A DNA stretch of 64,000 nt from Flexibacter flexilis DSM 6793. GTDB taxonomy: Bacteria > Bacteroidota > Bacteroidia > Cytophagales > Flexibacteraceae. A program made the position numbers and the translations under genes. Under the pieces are notes generated by a model. It ran no database searches, was not told where the DNA came from, and saw nothing but the letters and a program-made list of their open reading frames with translations. Of this stretch, positions 8,090 to 15,332 are shown one piece after another (positions within the stretch are counted from its first letter, which is position 1; each line of letters opens with the position of its first letter). Location: positions 208,378 to 272,377 of the forward strand of contig NZ_FOLE01000007.1 of assembly GCF_900112255.1 (NCBI RefSeq), in the 5' to 3' direction.

Positions 8090-10465
8090 TTAAAACTTAT
8101 AAGCAAGGCTCAAAGAGAAGCTACGCAAGCGTTGCGGCGTAATGGTTGACCAACCCGAATAATATTTTTTGTTAGCCAAATTGTCGGCTTTGAGCGTAAG
8201 GCCGAAGCGGTCGGCGTTGTAGCTCACCGATGCGTTGAGTACCGTGTAGCTTGGCAAATTAAATGTTCCAATGTTAGAACGGTTGAGGGTTGCATACTTG
8301 CTGCCATAATTCCCGCCAAAGCCCAAACCAAAACCTTTCAGGCTGCCTGCGGGAACGGTATAACTTGCCCAAAAATTTGCCAAGTTTTCAGGGCCAGCAC
8401 TTTCAGGGCGCATCCCAACGTAGCCGCCAGTTTCATTATCTTTGGTTGTTTCGGCTTCGTTGTGCGAGAAACCAGCCACCAAACTCAAGCCGTCAGCAGG
8501 GTTGGCCACAATGCTTGCTTCAATGCCTTTGCTTTCTTGTTCAGCTCCTTGCGTTGCATTGTTCAGGTTGGCGGGATCGGTCATTACTTTGTTTTTTACC
8601 AAAATATTGTAATAACTCACCGTTGCCCAAACACGTTGTTGGTAAAGATTCGCTTTTACACCCGCTTCCCATTGATTGGCGTGCTCTGGGTCAAATTTTT
8701 TGAGACGTGGATTTGAGCCATCAATATCCGAAACTGTTTGTGGCGACACGTTTGAAAAACCGTTCATGTAGTTCGCAAAAACAGACAATTGGTCTTTAAT
8801 TGGCTGATAAACAATACCAAATTTTGGGGAAATGGCCGCTTGGTCGTCGTCGGAATTGTGTTTTTCTCCTTCAAAATAATCAAAACGAGCACTTACCATC
8901 GCCGAAAGCGCAGGCGTAATGTTCACCACATCAGCTGCATAAGCACTGTAAGTTTCTTGGTTTATTTCCGAGTTGGCATAGCCTGCCGCTTTCAATACTT
9001 CATCTGCTCCCGACTCAGTCAGGTTGCCTGTACTTGTGCCGCTATTGATATTCACGCTGCCCAACGGTCTCCAGCCTGTGCTATTGTCTTTCACTTGCAG
9101 GTGCATATAATCCAAACCCACTACTACACGGTTACGCACATTGCCAAGCTGAAAATCGCCTAAGAAATTTTGCTGAATATTTGTCGCATTGGTTTGGCCA
9201 TTTGCTTTAGAAATAGCACGTGTAAAATTATTGCCATCGCCCAAATCTCCTAGATACGAATAATATCCATTGGTTTGGGTATTGCTGCGAGAAAGAATAC
9301 TTTGCGATGTCCATTGCTCCGACAATTTATAATGTGCTTGCGCCTGAATGCTGTATGTCGGATTTTTGATAGATAAGTTGTTTGTAGTGAATGAGTTTTT
9401 GTAATTTTTCTCAAAAACATCCATGCTGTTGTATTTGAGTGGCATGTTACGATTCAAAAACACCATTGGCGCATTGGCCGACTCTTTACTCAAAAGCTCC
9501 GTATTGATGTGAAATGTTAGTTTGTCCGAAGCCTTGTACGCGAATGAAGGTGCTACAAAAAACGATTTGGTAAAACCTGCATCTTGAAAACTGTTGGTGT
9601 AATGATACGCCGAATTGATGCGTAACAATGCTTTTTTAGCCGTGTCCAAAGGCGTATTGATGTCTGCCGTAAGGCGATTGAGGCCATAAGAACCTGTGAT
9701 ATAATTGATTTCGCCTCTGAAATTGTCGGTTGGTTTTTTCGTAACCACATTAATCAAACCGCCATACGAAATAAGGCTACTTCCGTAAAGTGCTCCCGAC
9801 GGGCCTTTTACCACTTCGATAGTTTCCACGTTGGCGGGATCAAGGCCGCCGTTGTTGATTGCTGCCACGCCATTGGTTAGGGTTGGCTGTACCGAAAAGC
9901 CGCGCATAGCATAATATTCTGCACCGTCCGTACCGCGACCCGTTGACTCCCACAAACGCATCACGCCTGTTGCATTTTTAAGCGCGTCATTAAGATTAGT
10001 AATCACTTGGTCTTTCAGCAATTCATGTGAAATGCTGTTATACACTTGCGGGTTCTCAATGTTTTTGAGCGGCAACTTGGCAACTGTATTGCTGCTTTCG
10101 CGTGTAAACTTGTTGATTTTCTGTCCTTTAATCAAAATTTCGGAAAGTTGCTGCGCATTTTCGCTCAACACAATGGTAGGTAGCTCGACGGTTTGGCCAG
10201 CTTCTACGCTCACAGAAGTTTCTTTCGTATCTAGGCCAACAAATGAGGCTATGAGCGTATGCACACCCGCAGGTATATTCTTAATTTCAAACTGGCCTTT
10301 GCTGCCCACAATGGCACCATGTGCTGTGCCTTTGATGGCTACGTTCACGAATTGGGCGGCTTTGCCGTCGGTAGTTTGTACCGTTCCTTTGATGTTGCCT
10401 GTTTGTGCAATGGCGACGGAAGCGCACAACAACACAGACAAAATACTGAGTATGAGTTTGTTCAT
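8090..10465 (-). CDS. TonB-dependent siderophore receptor (FhuE/FpvA type)
   Basis: 791-residue outer-membrane receptor: signal peptide (1-20), carboxypeptidase-regulatory-like domain (about 22-105), plug domain (about 135-250, with VETIEVVKGPSGALYGSS and the GGLINVVTKKP segment) and a 22-strand barrel ending in the C-terminal aromatic residue (SLAYKF). The plug sequence DALKNATGVMRLWESTGRG followed by AEYYAMRGF is typical of ferric-siderophore receptors. Predicted to import an Fe(III)-siderophore complex using TonB energy. First gene of a unit with the PepSY protein. Two DtxR-like operators overlap its promoter, which fits iron-dependent repression. No siderophore biosynthesis genes are nearby, so it may use foreign siderophores. 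Confidence 0.92.
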   Translation of the reverse strand: MNKLILSILSVLLCASVAIAQTGNIKGTVQTTDGKAAQFVNVAIKGTAHGAIVGSKGQFEIKNIPAGVHTLIASFVGLDTKETSVSVEAGQTVELPTIVLSENAQQLSEILIKGQKINKFTRESSNTVAKLPLKNIENPQVYNSISHELLKDQVITNLNDALKNATGVMRLWESTGRGTDGAEYYAMRGFSVQPTLTNGVAAINNGGLDPANVETIEVVKGPSGALYGSSLISYGGLINVVTKKPTDNFRGEINYITGSYGLNRLTADINTPLDTAKKALLRINSAYHYTNSFQDAGFTKSFFVAPSFAYKASDKLTFHINTELLSKESANAPMVFLNRNMPLKYNSMDVFEKNYKNSFTTNNLSIKNPTYSIQAQAHYKLSEQWTSQSILSRSNTQTNGYYSYLGDLGDGNNFTRAISKANGQTNATNIQQNFLGDFQLGNVRNRVVVGLDYMHLQVKDNSTGWRPLGSVNINSGTSTGNLTESGADEVLKAAGYANSEINQETYSAYAADVVNITPALSAMVSARFDYFEGEKHNSDDDQAAISPKFGIVYQPIKDQLSVFANYMNGFSNVSPQTVSDIDGSNPRLKKFDPEHANQWEAGVKANLYQQRVWATVSYYNILVKNKVMTDPANLNNATQGAEQESKGIEASIVANPADGLSLVAGFSHNEAETTKDNETGGYVGMRPESAGPENLANFWASYTVPAGSLKGFGLGFGGNYGSKYATLNRSNIGTFNLPSYTVLNASVSYNADRFGLTLKADNLANKKYYSGWSTITPQRLRSFSLSLAYKF

Positions 10466-10511
10466 AATAGAAATATTGATAGTTGGTAAAAGTAATTTCT
10501 CAAATCGGCTG

Positions 10512-10543
10512 CAATATTATTATTTAGACTAAATCTAAACAAG
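10512..10543 (-). promoter_or_regulatory. Promoter of the siderophore receptor
   Basis: Minus-strand CTTG (10540-10543), 20-base spacer, TAATATTG (10512-10519): each box is one base off the Bacteroidota consensus. The first metal-regulator operator fills most of the spacer. Confidence 0.55.
10523..10539. promoter_or_regulatory. DtxR/MntR-type operator 1
   Basis: TTTAGACTAAATCTAAA, a nearly perfect palindrome with the TTAG/CTAA arms typical of DtxR-family metal-dependent repressors. It lies inside the promoter spacer. Confidence 0.65.
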
Positions 10544-10558
10544 CAATTTGAAAAGTAT

Positions 10559-10575
10559 TTTAGAATTAGTCTAAA
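10559..10575. promoter_or_regulatory. DtxR/MntR-type operator 2
   Basis: On the minus strand this reads TTTAGACTAATTCTAAA, one base different from operator 1. Its centre is 36 bp upstream of operator 1, on the far side of the -33 element. Confidence 0.65.
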
Positions 10576-10823
10576 TAAATACAAAGACTTAGGAAAATAA
10601 TTTCAATATAAAAAATCAGGATTTTATATATAGCCGAAATGTTTGTTGTAACATACAACTCGTGTTTGTAAACAAAGCCTTGTTTGTAAACCATCGGTCA
10701 TTATGAATAAAAGAAGACTTGATTTTGCGGCTTGATTGGTAAAAATCAGGCTTAAAGGGGCATGACGAGGCTACGAGAGAATTTCCCCAAAACACAAAAT
10801 ACCCAAAAAAAGCCACGATTAAA
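10576..10823. other. Intergenic region after the radical SAM gene
   Basis: With the operator region this makes a 358-base gap. It contains related words near 10640-10700 (two copies of TGTTTGTAAAC plus a TGTTTGTTGTAACA) but no clear terminator, RNA gene or ORF. Confidence 0.35.
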
Positions 10824-11852
10824 TTAAGCCCAAACTTGCGTTCCTTCTGTGCAGTTTTTGCACATTTCAATTTCCGAACGTGAGCGCAAAAGCGTAGTTC
10901 TAAAACGTTGATAACCTTCTCCTTGCCAAATTTCTTTGAAAGATTGCTCCTGCACGCTACCCAAACGATGTTCGGCATCTTTGTCGAAACAGCAAGGCAC
11001 AACCAACCCGTCCCAAGTGATGACGCACGAATGCCACATTTTCCAACAATGATTGAGCAATTGGTTTTTGATGGAAAATGTCCCGTCCGTGTTGGCGCGG
11101 TAACGGCTGTATCGGTCTATGCTCGGAATCAGCGGCGAACCGTTTTCGTAGTCATAAATCTGCGCGGTTTTGAACCCAACGCTATCCACGCCCAATTCTT
11201 TGGCCAACTGCTTTACTTCGTCGATTTGGTGCTCGTTGGGTTTTACTACCAAAAATTGAAAAACAATATAAGGTTTGGCGGATTTGAGTTCTTTTTTCCA
11301 ACGAATAATATTGCGCGTTCCTTCCAACACTTTTTCCAGCTTCCCACCCACGCGGTACGATTGGTAAGTTTCTTGCGTAGTGCCATCGATGGAAATAATG
11401 AGGCGATCCAAACCCGATTCCACGGTGCGGCGTGCGGCGGCATCAGTCAAAAAATGGCCGTTGGTGGAAGTGGCTGTATAAATTTTTTGGGCGGAAGCAT
11501 AGCGCACCATTTCCAAAAAATCGGGGTGCAGATACGGTTCGCCCTGAAAATAAAAAGTCAGGTACAACAACTTATCTTTCAGTTGGTCAATGGTTTGCGT
11601 AAACAAATCTTTCGGCAACATTCCCGTTGGGCGCGAAAAAGACCGCAAGCCGCTGGGGCATTCGGGACAACGCAAATTGCAGGAAGTTGTTGGCTCAAAA
11701 GCAATGCTCACAGGCATTCCCCAGTGTACGGGCTTTTTGCGCCATTTGGCCACAAAATAACTTGCCAACACGCCCAACGCATTGGCGGCGCGTTTCCACG
11801 TAATCTTGGAAGCAACATTGAGGCCGTCTGCCCACGCTGGATTGATATTCAT
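10824..11852 (-). CDS. Radical SAM/SPASM domain enzyme
   Basis: 342 residues. The [4Fe-4S] SAM motif CNLRCPEC (CxxxCxxC) is near residue 62; the middle resembles the radical SAM barrel (FYFQGEPYLHPDF, STNGHFLTDAAA, GLDRLIISIDGTTQETY). The C-terminal part has the SPASM cysteine pattern: C in NHCWKMWHSC, a CC pair in VVPCCFDKD, and EMCKNC near the end, for auxiliary clusters. SPASM proteins modify peptides, proteins or small molecules; nothing in the neighbourhood reveals a substrate, as no precursor peptide gene was seen on either side. ATG at 11850-11852 preferred over a longer N-terminal extension of low complexity. Confidence 0.85.
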   Translation of the reverse strand: MNINPAWADGLNVASKITWKRAANALGVLASYFVAKWRKKPVHWGMPVSIAFEPTTSCNLRCPECPSGLRSFSRPTGMLPKDLFTQTIDQLKDKLLYLTFYFQGEPYLHPDFLEMVRYASAQKIYTATSTNGHFLTDAAARRTVESGLDRLIISIDGTTQETYQSYRVGGKLEKVLEGTRNIIRWKKELKSAKPYIVFQFLVVKPNEHQIDEVKQLAKELGVDSVGFKTAQIYDYENGSPLIPSIDRYSRYRANTDGTFSIKNQLLNHCWKMWHSCVITWDGLVVPCCFDKDAEHRLGSVQEQSFKEIWQGEGYQRFRTTLLRSRSEIEMCKNCTEGTQVWA

Positions 11853-11989
11853 TGTTATTGCTGTTTCTGACTTTGATTGCTTTTTCCAAACCACCGAACC
11901 AACCCGTTCAGTTCCTGCCCCGAAGATACGGCCAAATATTTTTACAGAAAGTTTTTAACAAAAAACATCCGTCTTACGTTATTACAAAG

Positions 11990-12028
11990 CAGATACACAT
12001 TATTCCCAAAAAATTGGGTAAGTATCTG
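11990..12028 (+). other. Leader hairpin upstream of the UbiB-like kinase
   Basis: CAGATAC (11990-11996) pairs with GTATCTG (12022-12028), with an inner CCCAA/TTGGG stem (12005-12018). It lies about 37 bases before the start codon; any regulatory role is unproven. Confidence 0.35.
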
Positions 12029-12065
12029 AACAGCAAATAATTCTTTACGAAAAAGATTGCAGATT

Positions 12066-13382
12066 ATGAAAGACCAATCTCGCATACCCACCAACAAAGT
12101 AGAACGCGCCACCAAGTTTGTGGCCACAGGCGTAAAAATCGGTGGAAATTATATAAAACATTATGCAAAAAAAGCGATGAACCCCGACCTCAGTCGCGAG
12201 GAGTTGCACAAAGACAATGCCGCAGACATTTATGAGTCGCTCAGCGAGCTGAAAGGCAGTGCGCTGAAAGTCGCGCAAATGATGAGCATGGACAAAAACC
12301 TGTTGCCGAGAGCTTATTCCGACAAATTCCAAATGTCGCAATACAGCGCACCGCCTTTGTCGGGGCCCTTGGTTGTCAAGACTTTTCAGGAATATTTTGG
12401 CAAATCTCCCGCCGAACTTTACGACACTTTCAACCTGAAAGCCAGCAACGCCGCCTCTATCGGCCAAGTGCACGAAGCCACGCTCAAAGGCAAAAAACTG
12501 GCCGTCAAAATCCAGTACCCTGGGGTGGCCAACAGCATTAGCGCGGATTTGAAAATGGTAAAACCCGTAGCCGTGCGGCTCGTCGGTCTCAACGAAGCAG
12601 ACATTAACCGCTACATGGAAGAGGTGGAAACCAAGCTATTGGAAGAAACAGATTACGAACTGGAAGTGCGACGCGGCACGGAAATTTCGGAGGCTTGCAG
12701 CCAAGCCATTGAAGGGCTGATTTTTCCCAAATACTACCCCGAACTTTCGAGCAAACGCATTATTACGATGGATTGGCTCGACGGAATGCACCTCAAAGAG
12801 TTTTTGGCCACCAACCCAACGCAAGAAATTCGCAACCGTGTGGGGCAAACGCTTTGGGATTTTTATGAATATCAAATCCATACGTTGCGCCAACTGCACG
12901 CCGACCCGCACCCTGGCAATTTTCTGATACGCCCCGACGGAACAGTCGGAATCATTGATTTTGGTTGTGTGAAAGAAATTCCTGAATGGTTTTATCACAA
13001 ACATTTTGCCTTGCTCAATCCGCGCAACTTAGAGGACAAAGACAAAATTTTGCAACTGTTCTATGACTTGCAATTTTTGTATCCGAACGATGAACCGCGC
13101 GAAAAGGCGTTGTTTTTTGATATTTTTGTAGAAATGTGCAACCTATTAGGCCGACCATTTCACACCGATACGTTTGATTTTGCCGACGACGAGTATTTCA
13201 ATAGCATTTACGAATACGGCGAAAACCTCTCGCGCATGAAAGAAATAAAAGAACAAAAAGTGGCACGCGGTTCTAAAGATGCCTTGTACATAAATCGTAC
13301 ATATTTTGGACTTTATTCGATGCTCAACGAGTTACGCGCAAACATTACAACTCACTCGGTTTTTAAAACCATGACCATTTAA
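12066..13382 (+). CDS. ABC1/AarF/UbiB-family atypical kinase
   Basis: 438 residues. Shows the UbiB/ADCK hallmarks: the N-terminal KxGQ-like motif in the variant form LKVAQMMS, the alanine-rich loop NAASIGQVHEA replacing a P-loop, the lysine strand LAVKIQYPGV, a catalytic segment HADPHPGNFLI and the metal-binding IIDFGCVKE. Family members support ubiquinone/menaquinone or lipid metabolism by an ATPase activity; in this phylum the exact role is unknown. The ATG at 12066 is preferred to a TTG three codons upstream. Single-gene unit with its own terminator. Confidence 0.85.
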   Translation: MKDQSRIPTNKVERATKFVATGVKIGGNYIKHYAKKAMNPDLSREELHKDNAADIYESLSELKGSALKVAQMMSMDKNLLPRAYSDKFQMSQYSAPPLSGPLVVKTFQEYFGKSPAELYDTFNLKASNAASIGQVHEATLKGKKLAVKIQYPGVANSISADLKMVKPVAVRLVGLNEADINRYMEEVETKLLEETDYELEVRRGTEISEACSQAIEGLIFPKYYPELSSKRIITMDWLDGMHLKEFLATNPTQEIRNRVGQTLWDFYEYQIHTLRQLHADPHPGNFLIRPDGTVGIIDFGCVKEIPEWFYHKHFALLNPRNLEDKDKILQLFYDLQFLYPNDEPREKALFFDIFVEMCNLLGRPFHTDTFDFADDEYFNSIYEYGENLSRMKEIKEQKVARGSKDALYINRTYFGLYSMLNELRANITTHSVFKTMTI

Positions 13383-13404
13383 TAAAAAAACAATATTATC
13401 CCCT

Positions 13405-13441
13405 AAAAGCGATGTGTTTTCAGAAAACGCATCGCTTTTTT
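13405..13441 (+). terminator. Terminator of the UbiB-like kinase gene
   Basis: AAAAGCGATG...CATCGCTTTT stem of about 17 bp with one mismatch and a 3-base loop (13405-13440), followed by a T-run. Confidence 0.85.
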
Positions 13442-13543
13442 AATATTTCCTTAATGCGCCATTCGTAATTAGAAAACAACCCTTTAAAACTTATATAGTA
13501 AGATTTCGTGTATTTTTTGTAGCAAAAAAAGCATAGAACTTGT

Positions 13544-13551
13544 TACATTTG
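13544..13551 (+). promoter_or_regulatory. -7 element upstream of the two-gene unknown unit
   Basis: TACATTTG is an exact TAnnTTTG match 64 bases before the first gene. The nearest TTTG is 24 bases upstream, slightly far, so only the -7 box is claimed. Confidence 0.45.
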
Positions 13552-13615
13552 AAAAACGTACAGTATATATGTAAAAAACATTTTTTTCTTACCAAAAGAA
13601 TAAACATTTTATATC

Positions 13616-13858
13616 ATGGCAGCTTCATCTGTAACATTACCACCCAAAAACCGCCAAGAGTGGCAACAAATGATTTCGGGAGAAATCAACTATCGTTATT
13701 CCAACTTTGTACTTCAGATGCAACTCACGCAGGTGCAAAAAGACATCAAGAACAAAAAAATAACGATGGATGATGCCGTAGATCGCATTTATGAACTTTG
13801 TTCTAAATACGTTTTGGCCGTACAAACTGATTTCAAACAAATTTTTAAAACTTGGTAG
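13616..13858 (+). CDS. Uncharacterised 80-residue protein, first of a two-gene unit
   Basis: No family recognised. The protein is polar, without signal peptide or membrane helix, and looks largely helical (MISGEINYRYSNFVLQMQ, then a charged KDIKNKKITMDDAVDRIYE). It ends three bases before the ATG of the next gene, so the two are almost certainly co-transcribed and perhaps translationally coupled. A -7 promoter box precedes it and the next gene is followed by an independent tRNA promoter, so this is a self-contained bicistron. The size and close linkage suggest a partner or accessory subunit of the downstream protein; this is inference. Confidence 0.7.
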   Translation: MAASSVTLPPKNRQEWQQMISGEINYRYSNFVLQMQLTQVQKDIKNKKITMDDAVDRIYELCSKYVLAVQTDFKQIFKTW

Positions 13859-13861
13859 GTA

Positions 13862-14851
13862 ATGACAGACAACAAGCTACACACATTAGAATCTACAAAA
13901 AAGCTAATCGAAGAAGGACGTTTGCTTGTAATCGCGGGCGCAGACGTACTTTTGGCTCAACTACCGAAAGGCCAATGGATTGGCGGCTCAAATCCTTATT
14001 TGCTTGATGCCGACGGCGGCAAACAAACCAACGAACTTTTGTACGTGAAAGATTTCACGCCATTGGCTGTCAGCAGCAAATTTGCCATTTACGACGAAAA
14101 CAGCATTAGCCAAGTAACCAAAGACGGTTTTGACAATGGCATTATTCTTACAATTATGCCAGCTTTTACGCCCGTACATCTAACTTTCGGGTTGCATGCC
14201 CCAGAATTTGAAAACCAGTACATCAATCCGCTCATGGGTTGGGTGAGTGGTACGGACTTCGACAAAGTAGGGGTAGTGCCTGCCACGACTTACGCAGGCG
14301 GCGAACGCTTCACCGACAAAGCCGTAACATTGCATTTACAACTTCCAGACAATAAAATCGGGCGCATCGAAATCATTAATATCTACGAAGCAGACGAGAG
14401 CAGCGACGAGATCGTTTTTGAAGAAGACGGATTTGCGCACGCCGACTGCCTCGTAAATGGCCAAAAGCAAAATTTGTTTGAGTACATGGAAAGCGGCAAC
14501 CGTTGGCTTAGTCCTCTCATTACCGACTATAGTGGTGCTTCCATTAACATCGGCCTGATTCGCAACGACGCGGCCAAACAAGCCATGTTTGCCGCACCTG
14601 TTTTTAAAGATACTGTTTATAAGCTCGCACAAAAGTCTGCCGAAAATTACCAAAAAGCCTTTTTTGAACAGTTGTCCAAAGATGCCGACAAAGAAATCGT
14701 GTATTCTTATAGCTGCTTGTACAATTACCTCAACTTTGGTTTGGAAGGCAAACCCATCAAAGGATTTACGGGCGTTTTTACCTACGGAGAAGTTGGTTAT
14801 CAATTGCTTAATATCACTTTTGTTTATTTGCTTATTGAGGACAGAGTTTAA
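13862..14851 (+). CDS. Uncharacterised cytoplasmic protein, possibly DUF6976-like
   Basis: 329 residues, no signal peptide or membrane helix. The N-terminus (LIEEGRLLVIAGADVLLAQL then PKGQWIGGSNPYLL) resembles, from memory, proteins annotated DUF6976, in which a GxLLxAG...LLxxLPxGxWIGG pattern is conserved; I could not check this. The middle has a nucleotide- or ligand-binding look (PLMGWVSGTDFDKVG) and the C-terminus is rich in aromatic residues. Function unknown. It follows the 80-residue gene by 3 bases and is the last gene of that unit. Confidence 0.75.
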   Translation: MTDNKLHTLESTKKLIEEGRLLVIAGADVLLAQLPKGQWIGGSNPYLLDADGGKQTNELLYVKDFTPLAVSSKFAIYDENSISQVTKDGFDNGIILTIMPAFTPVHLTFGLHAPEFENQYINPLMGWVSGTDFDKVGVVPATTYAGGERFTDKAVTLHLQLPDNKIGRIEIINIYEADESSDEIVFEEDGFAHADCLVNGQKQNLFEYMESGNRWLSPLITDYSGASINIGLIRNDAAKQAMFAAPVFKDTVYKLAQKSAENYQKAFFEQLSKDADKEIVYSYSCLYNYLNFGLEGKPIKGFTGVFTYGEVGYQLLNITFVYLLIEDRV

Positions 14852-14887
14852 TTTTTTCAATTAAAATAAAAATTTTATCCTTAATTT

Positions 14888-14918
14888 TTTGGCTTAAATA
14901 AAAAAAACAATATTTTTG
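14888..14918 (+). promoter_or_regulatory. Promoter of tRNA-Ile2
   Basis: TTTG (14888-14891), 19-base spacer, TATTTTTG (14911-14918): a full match to the Bacteroidota consensus, 29 bases before the tRNA. Confidence 0.8.
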
Positions 14919-14947
14919 CAGCCTCAAATCGTGGTACAAGCGATTTC

Positions 14948-15021
14948 GGGCCTATAGCTCAGACGGTTAGAGCACCTGACTCATAATCAGGGGGTCCTTG
15001 GTTCGATCCCAAGTGGGCCCA
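14948..15021 (+). tRNA. ileX: tRNA with CAU anticodon, most likely tRNA-Ile2 (lysidine-modified)
   Basis: 74-nt cloverleaf: acceptor GGGCCTA/TGGGCCC with discriminator A, D-arm TAGCTCAGACGGTTAGAGC, anticodon stem-loop CTGACTCATAATCAG and T-arm with GGTTCGATCCC. The anticodon is CAU. It is not the initiator, which is at 54337. The pairs C4-G69 and C5-G68, known positive determinants for TilS, and the GACUCAUAAUC loop shared with E. coli tRNA-Ile2 favour isoleucine (AUA) over elongator methionine. CCA is not encoded as such (ACCC follows). Confidence 0.85.
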
Positions 15022-15040
15022 CCCAACAGAAAAGACAATC

Positions 15041-15087
15041 AACAAACGCCTATTAAGTCAAAAAAACTTGGTAGGCGTTTGTTTTTT
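15041..15087 (+). terminator. Terminator of tRNA-Ile2
   Basis: AACAAACGCCTA (15041-15052) pairs perfectly with TAGGCGTTTGTT (15072-15083), followed by T residues. Confidence 0.85.
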
Positions 15088-15332
15088 ATGATTCAAAGGC
15101 TTCGGTTATACGCTTCGGCCTATCCGACACGTTTTATACATACAAAACCTGCCTATCACAATAAAATTTCATGTAATAAAAATAATTAGTTTGGTTACAT
15201 TCACTGTTTACCAATAATTGTTGCGTATATTTGCAGCCCTATTTTCATTGCGACTCTATTGTATATTCTGAGTAAGTTTTGGTGTTCACTTGCAGCCTTT
15301 TTGCTAAAGGTTTTGCGTATTCTATATTGGTC

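Noticed and set aside
13540..13773. Alternative 77-codon frame overlapping the 80-residue gene
   Set aside because: Overlaps the promoter box and lacks coupling to the downstream gene; the frame starting at 13616 ends three bases before the next ATG.
14948..15021. Elongator tRNA-Met reading of the first CAU tRNA
   Set aside because: The C4-G69 and C5-G68 pairs and the acceptor sequence fit TilS-modified tRNA-Ile2 better; not fully excluded.
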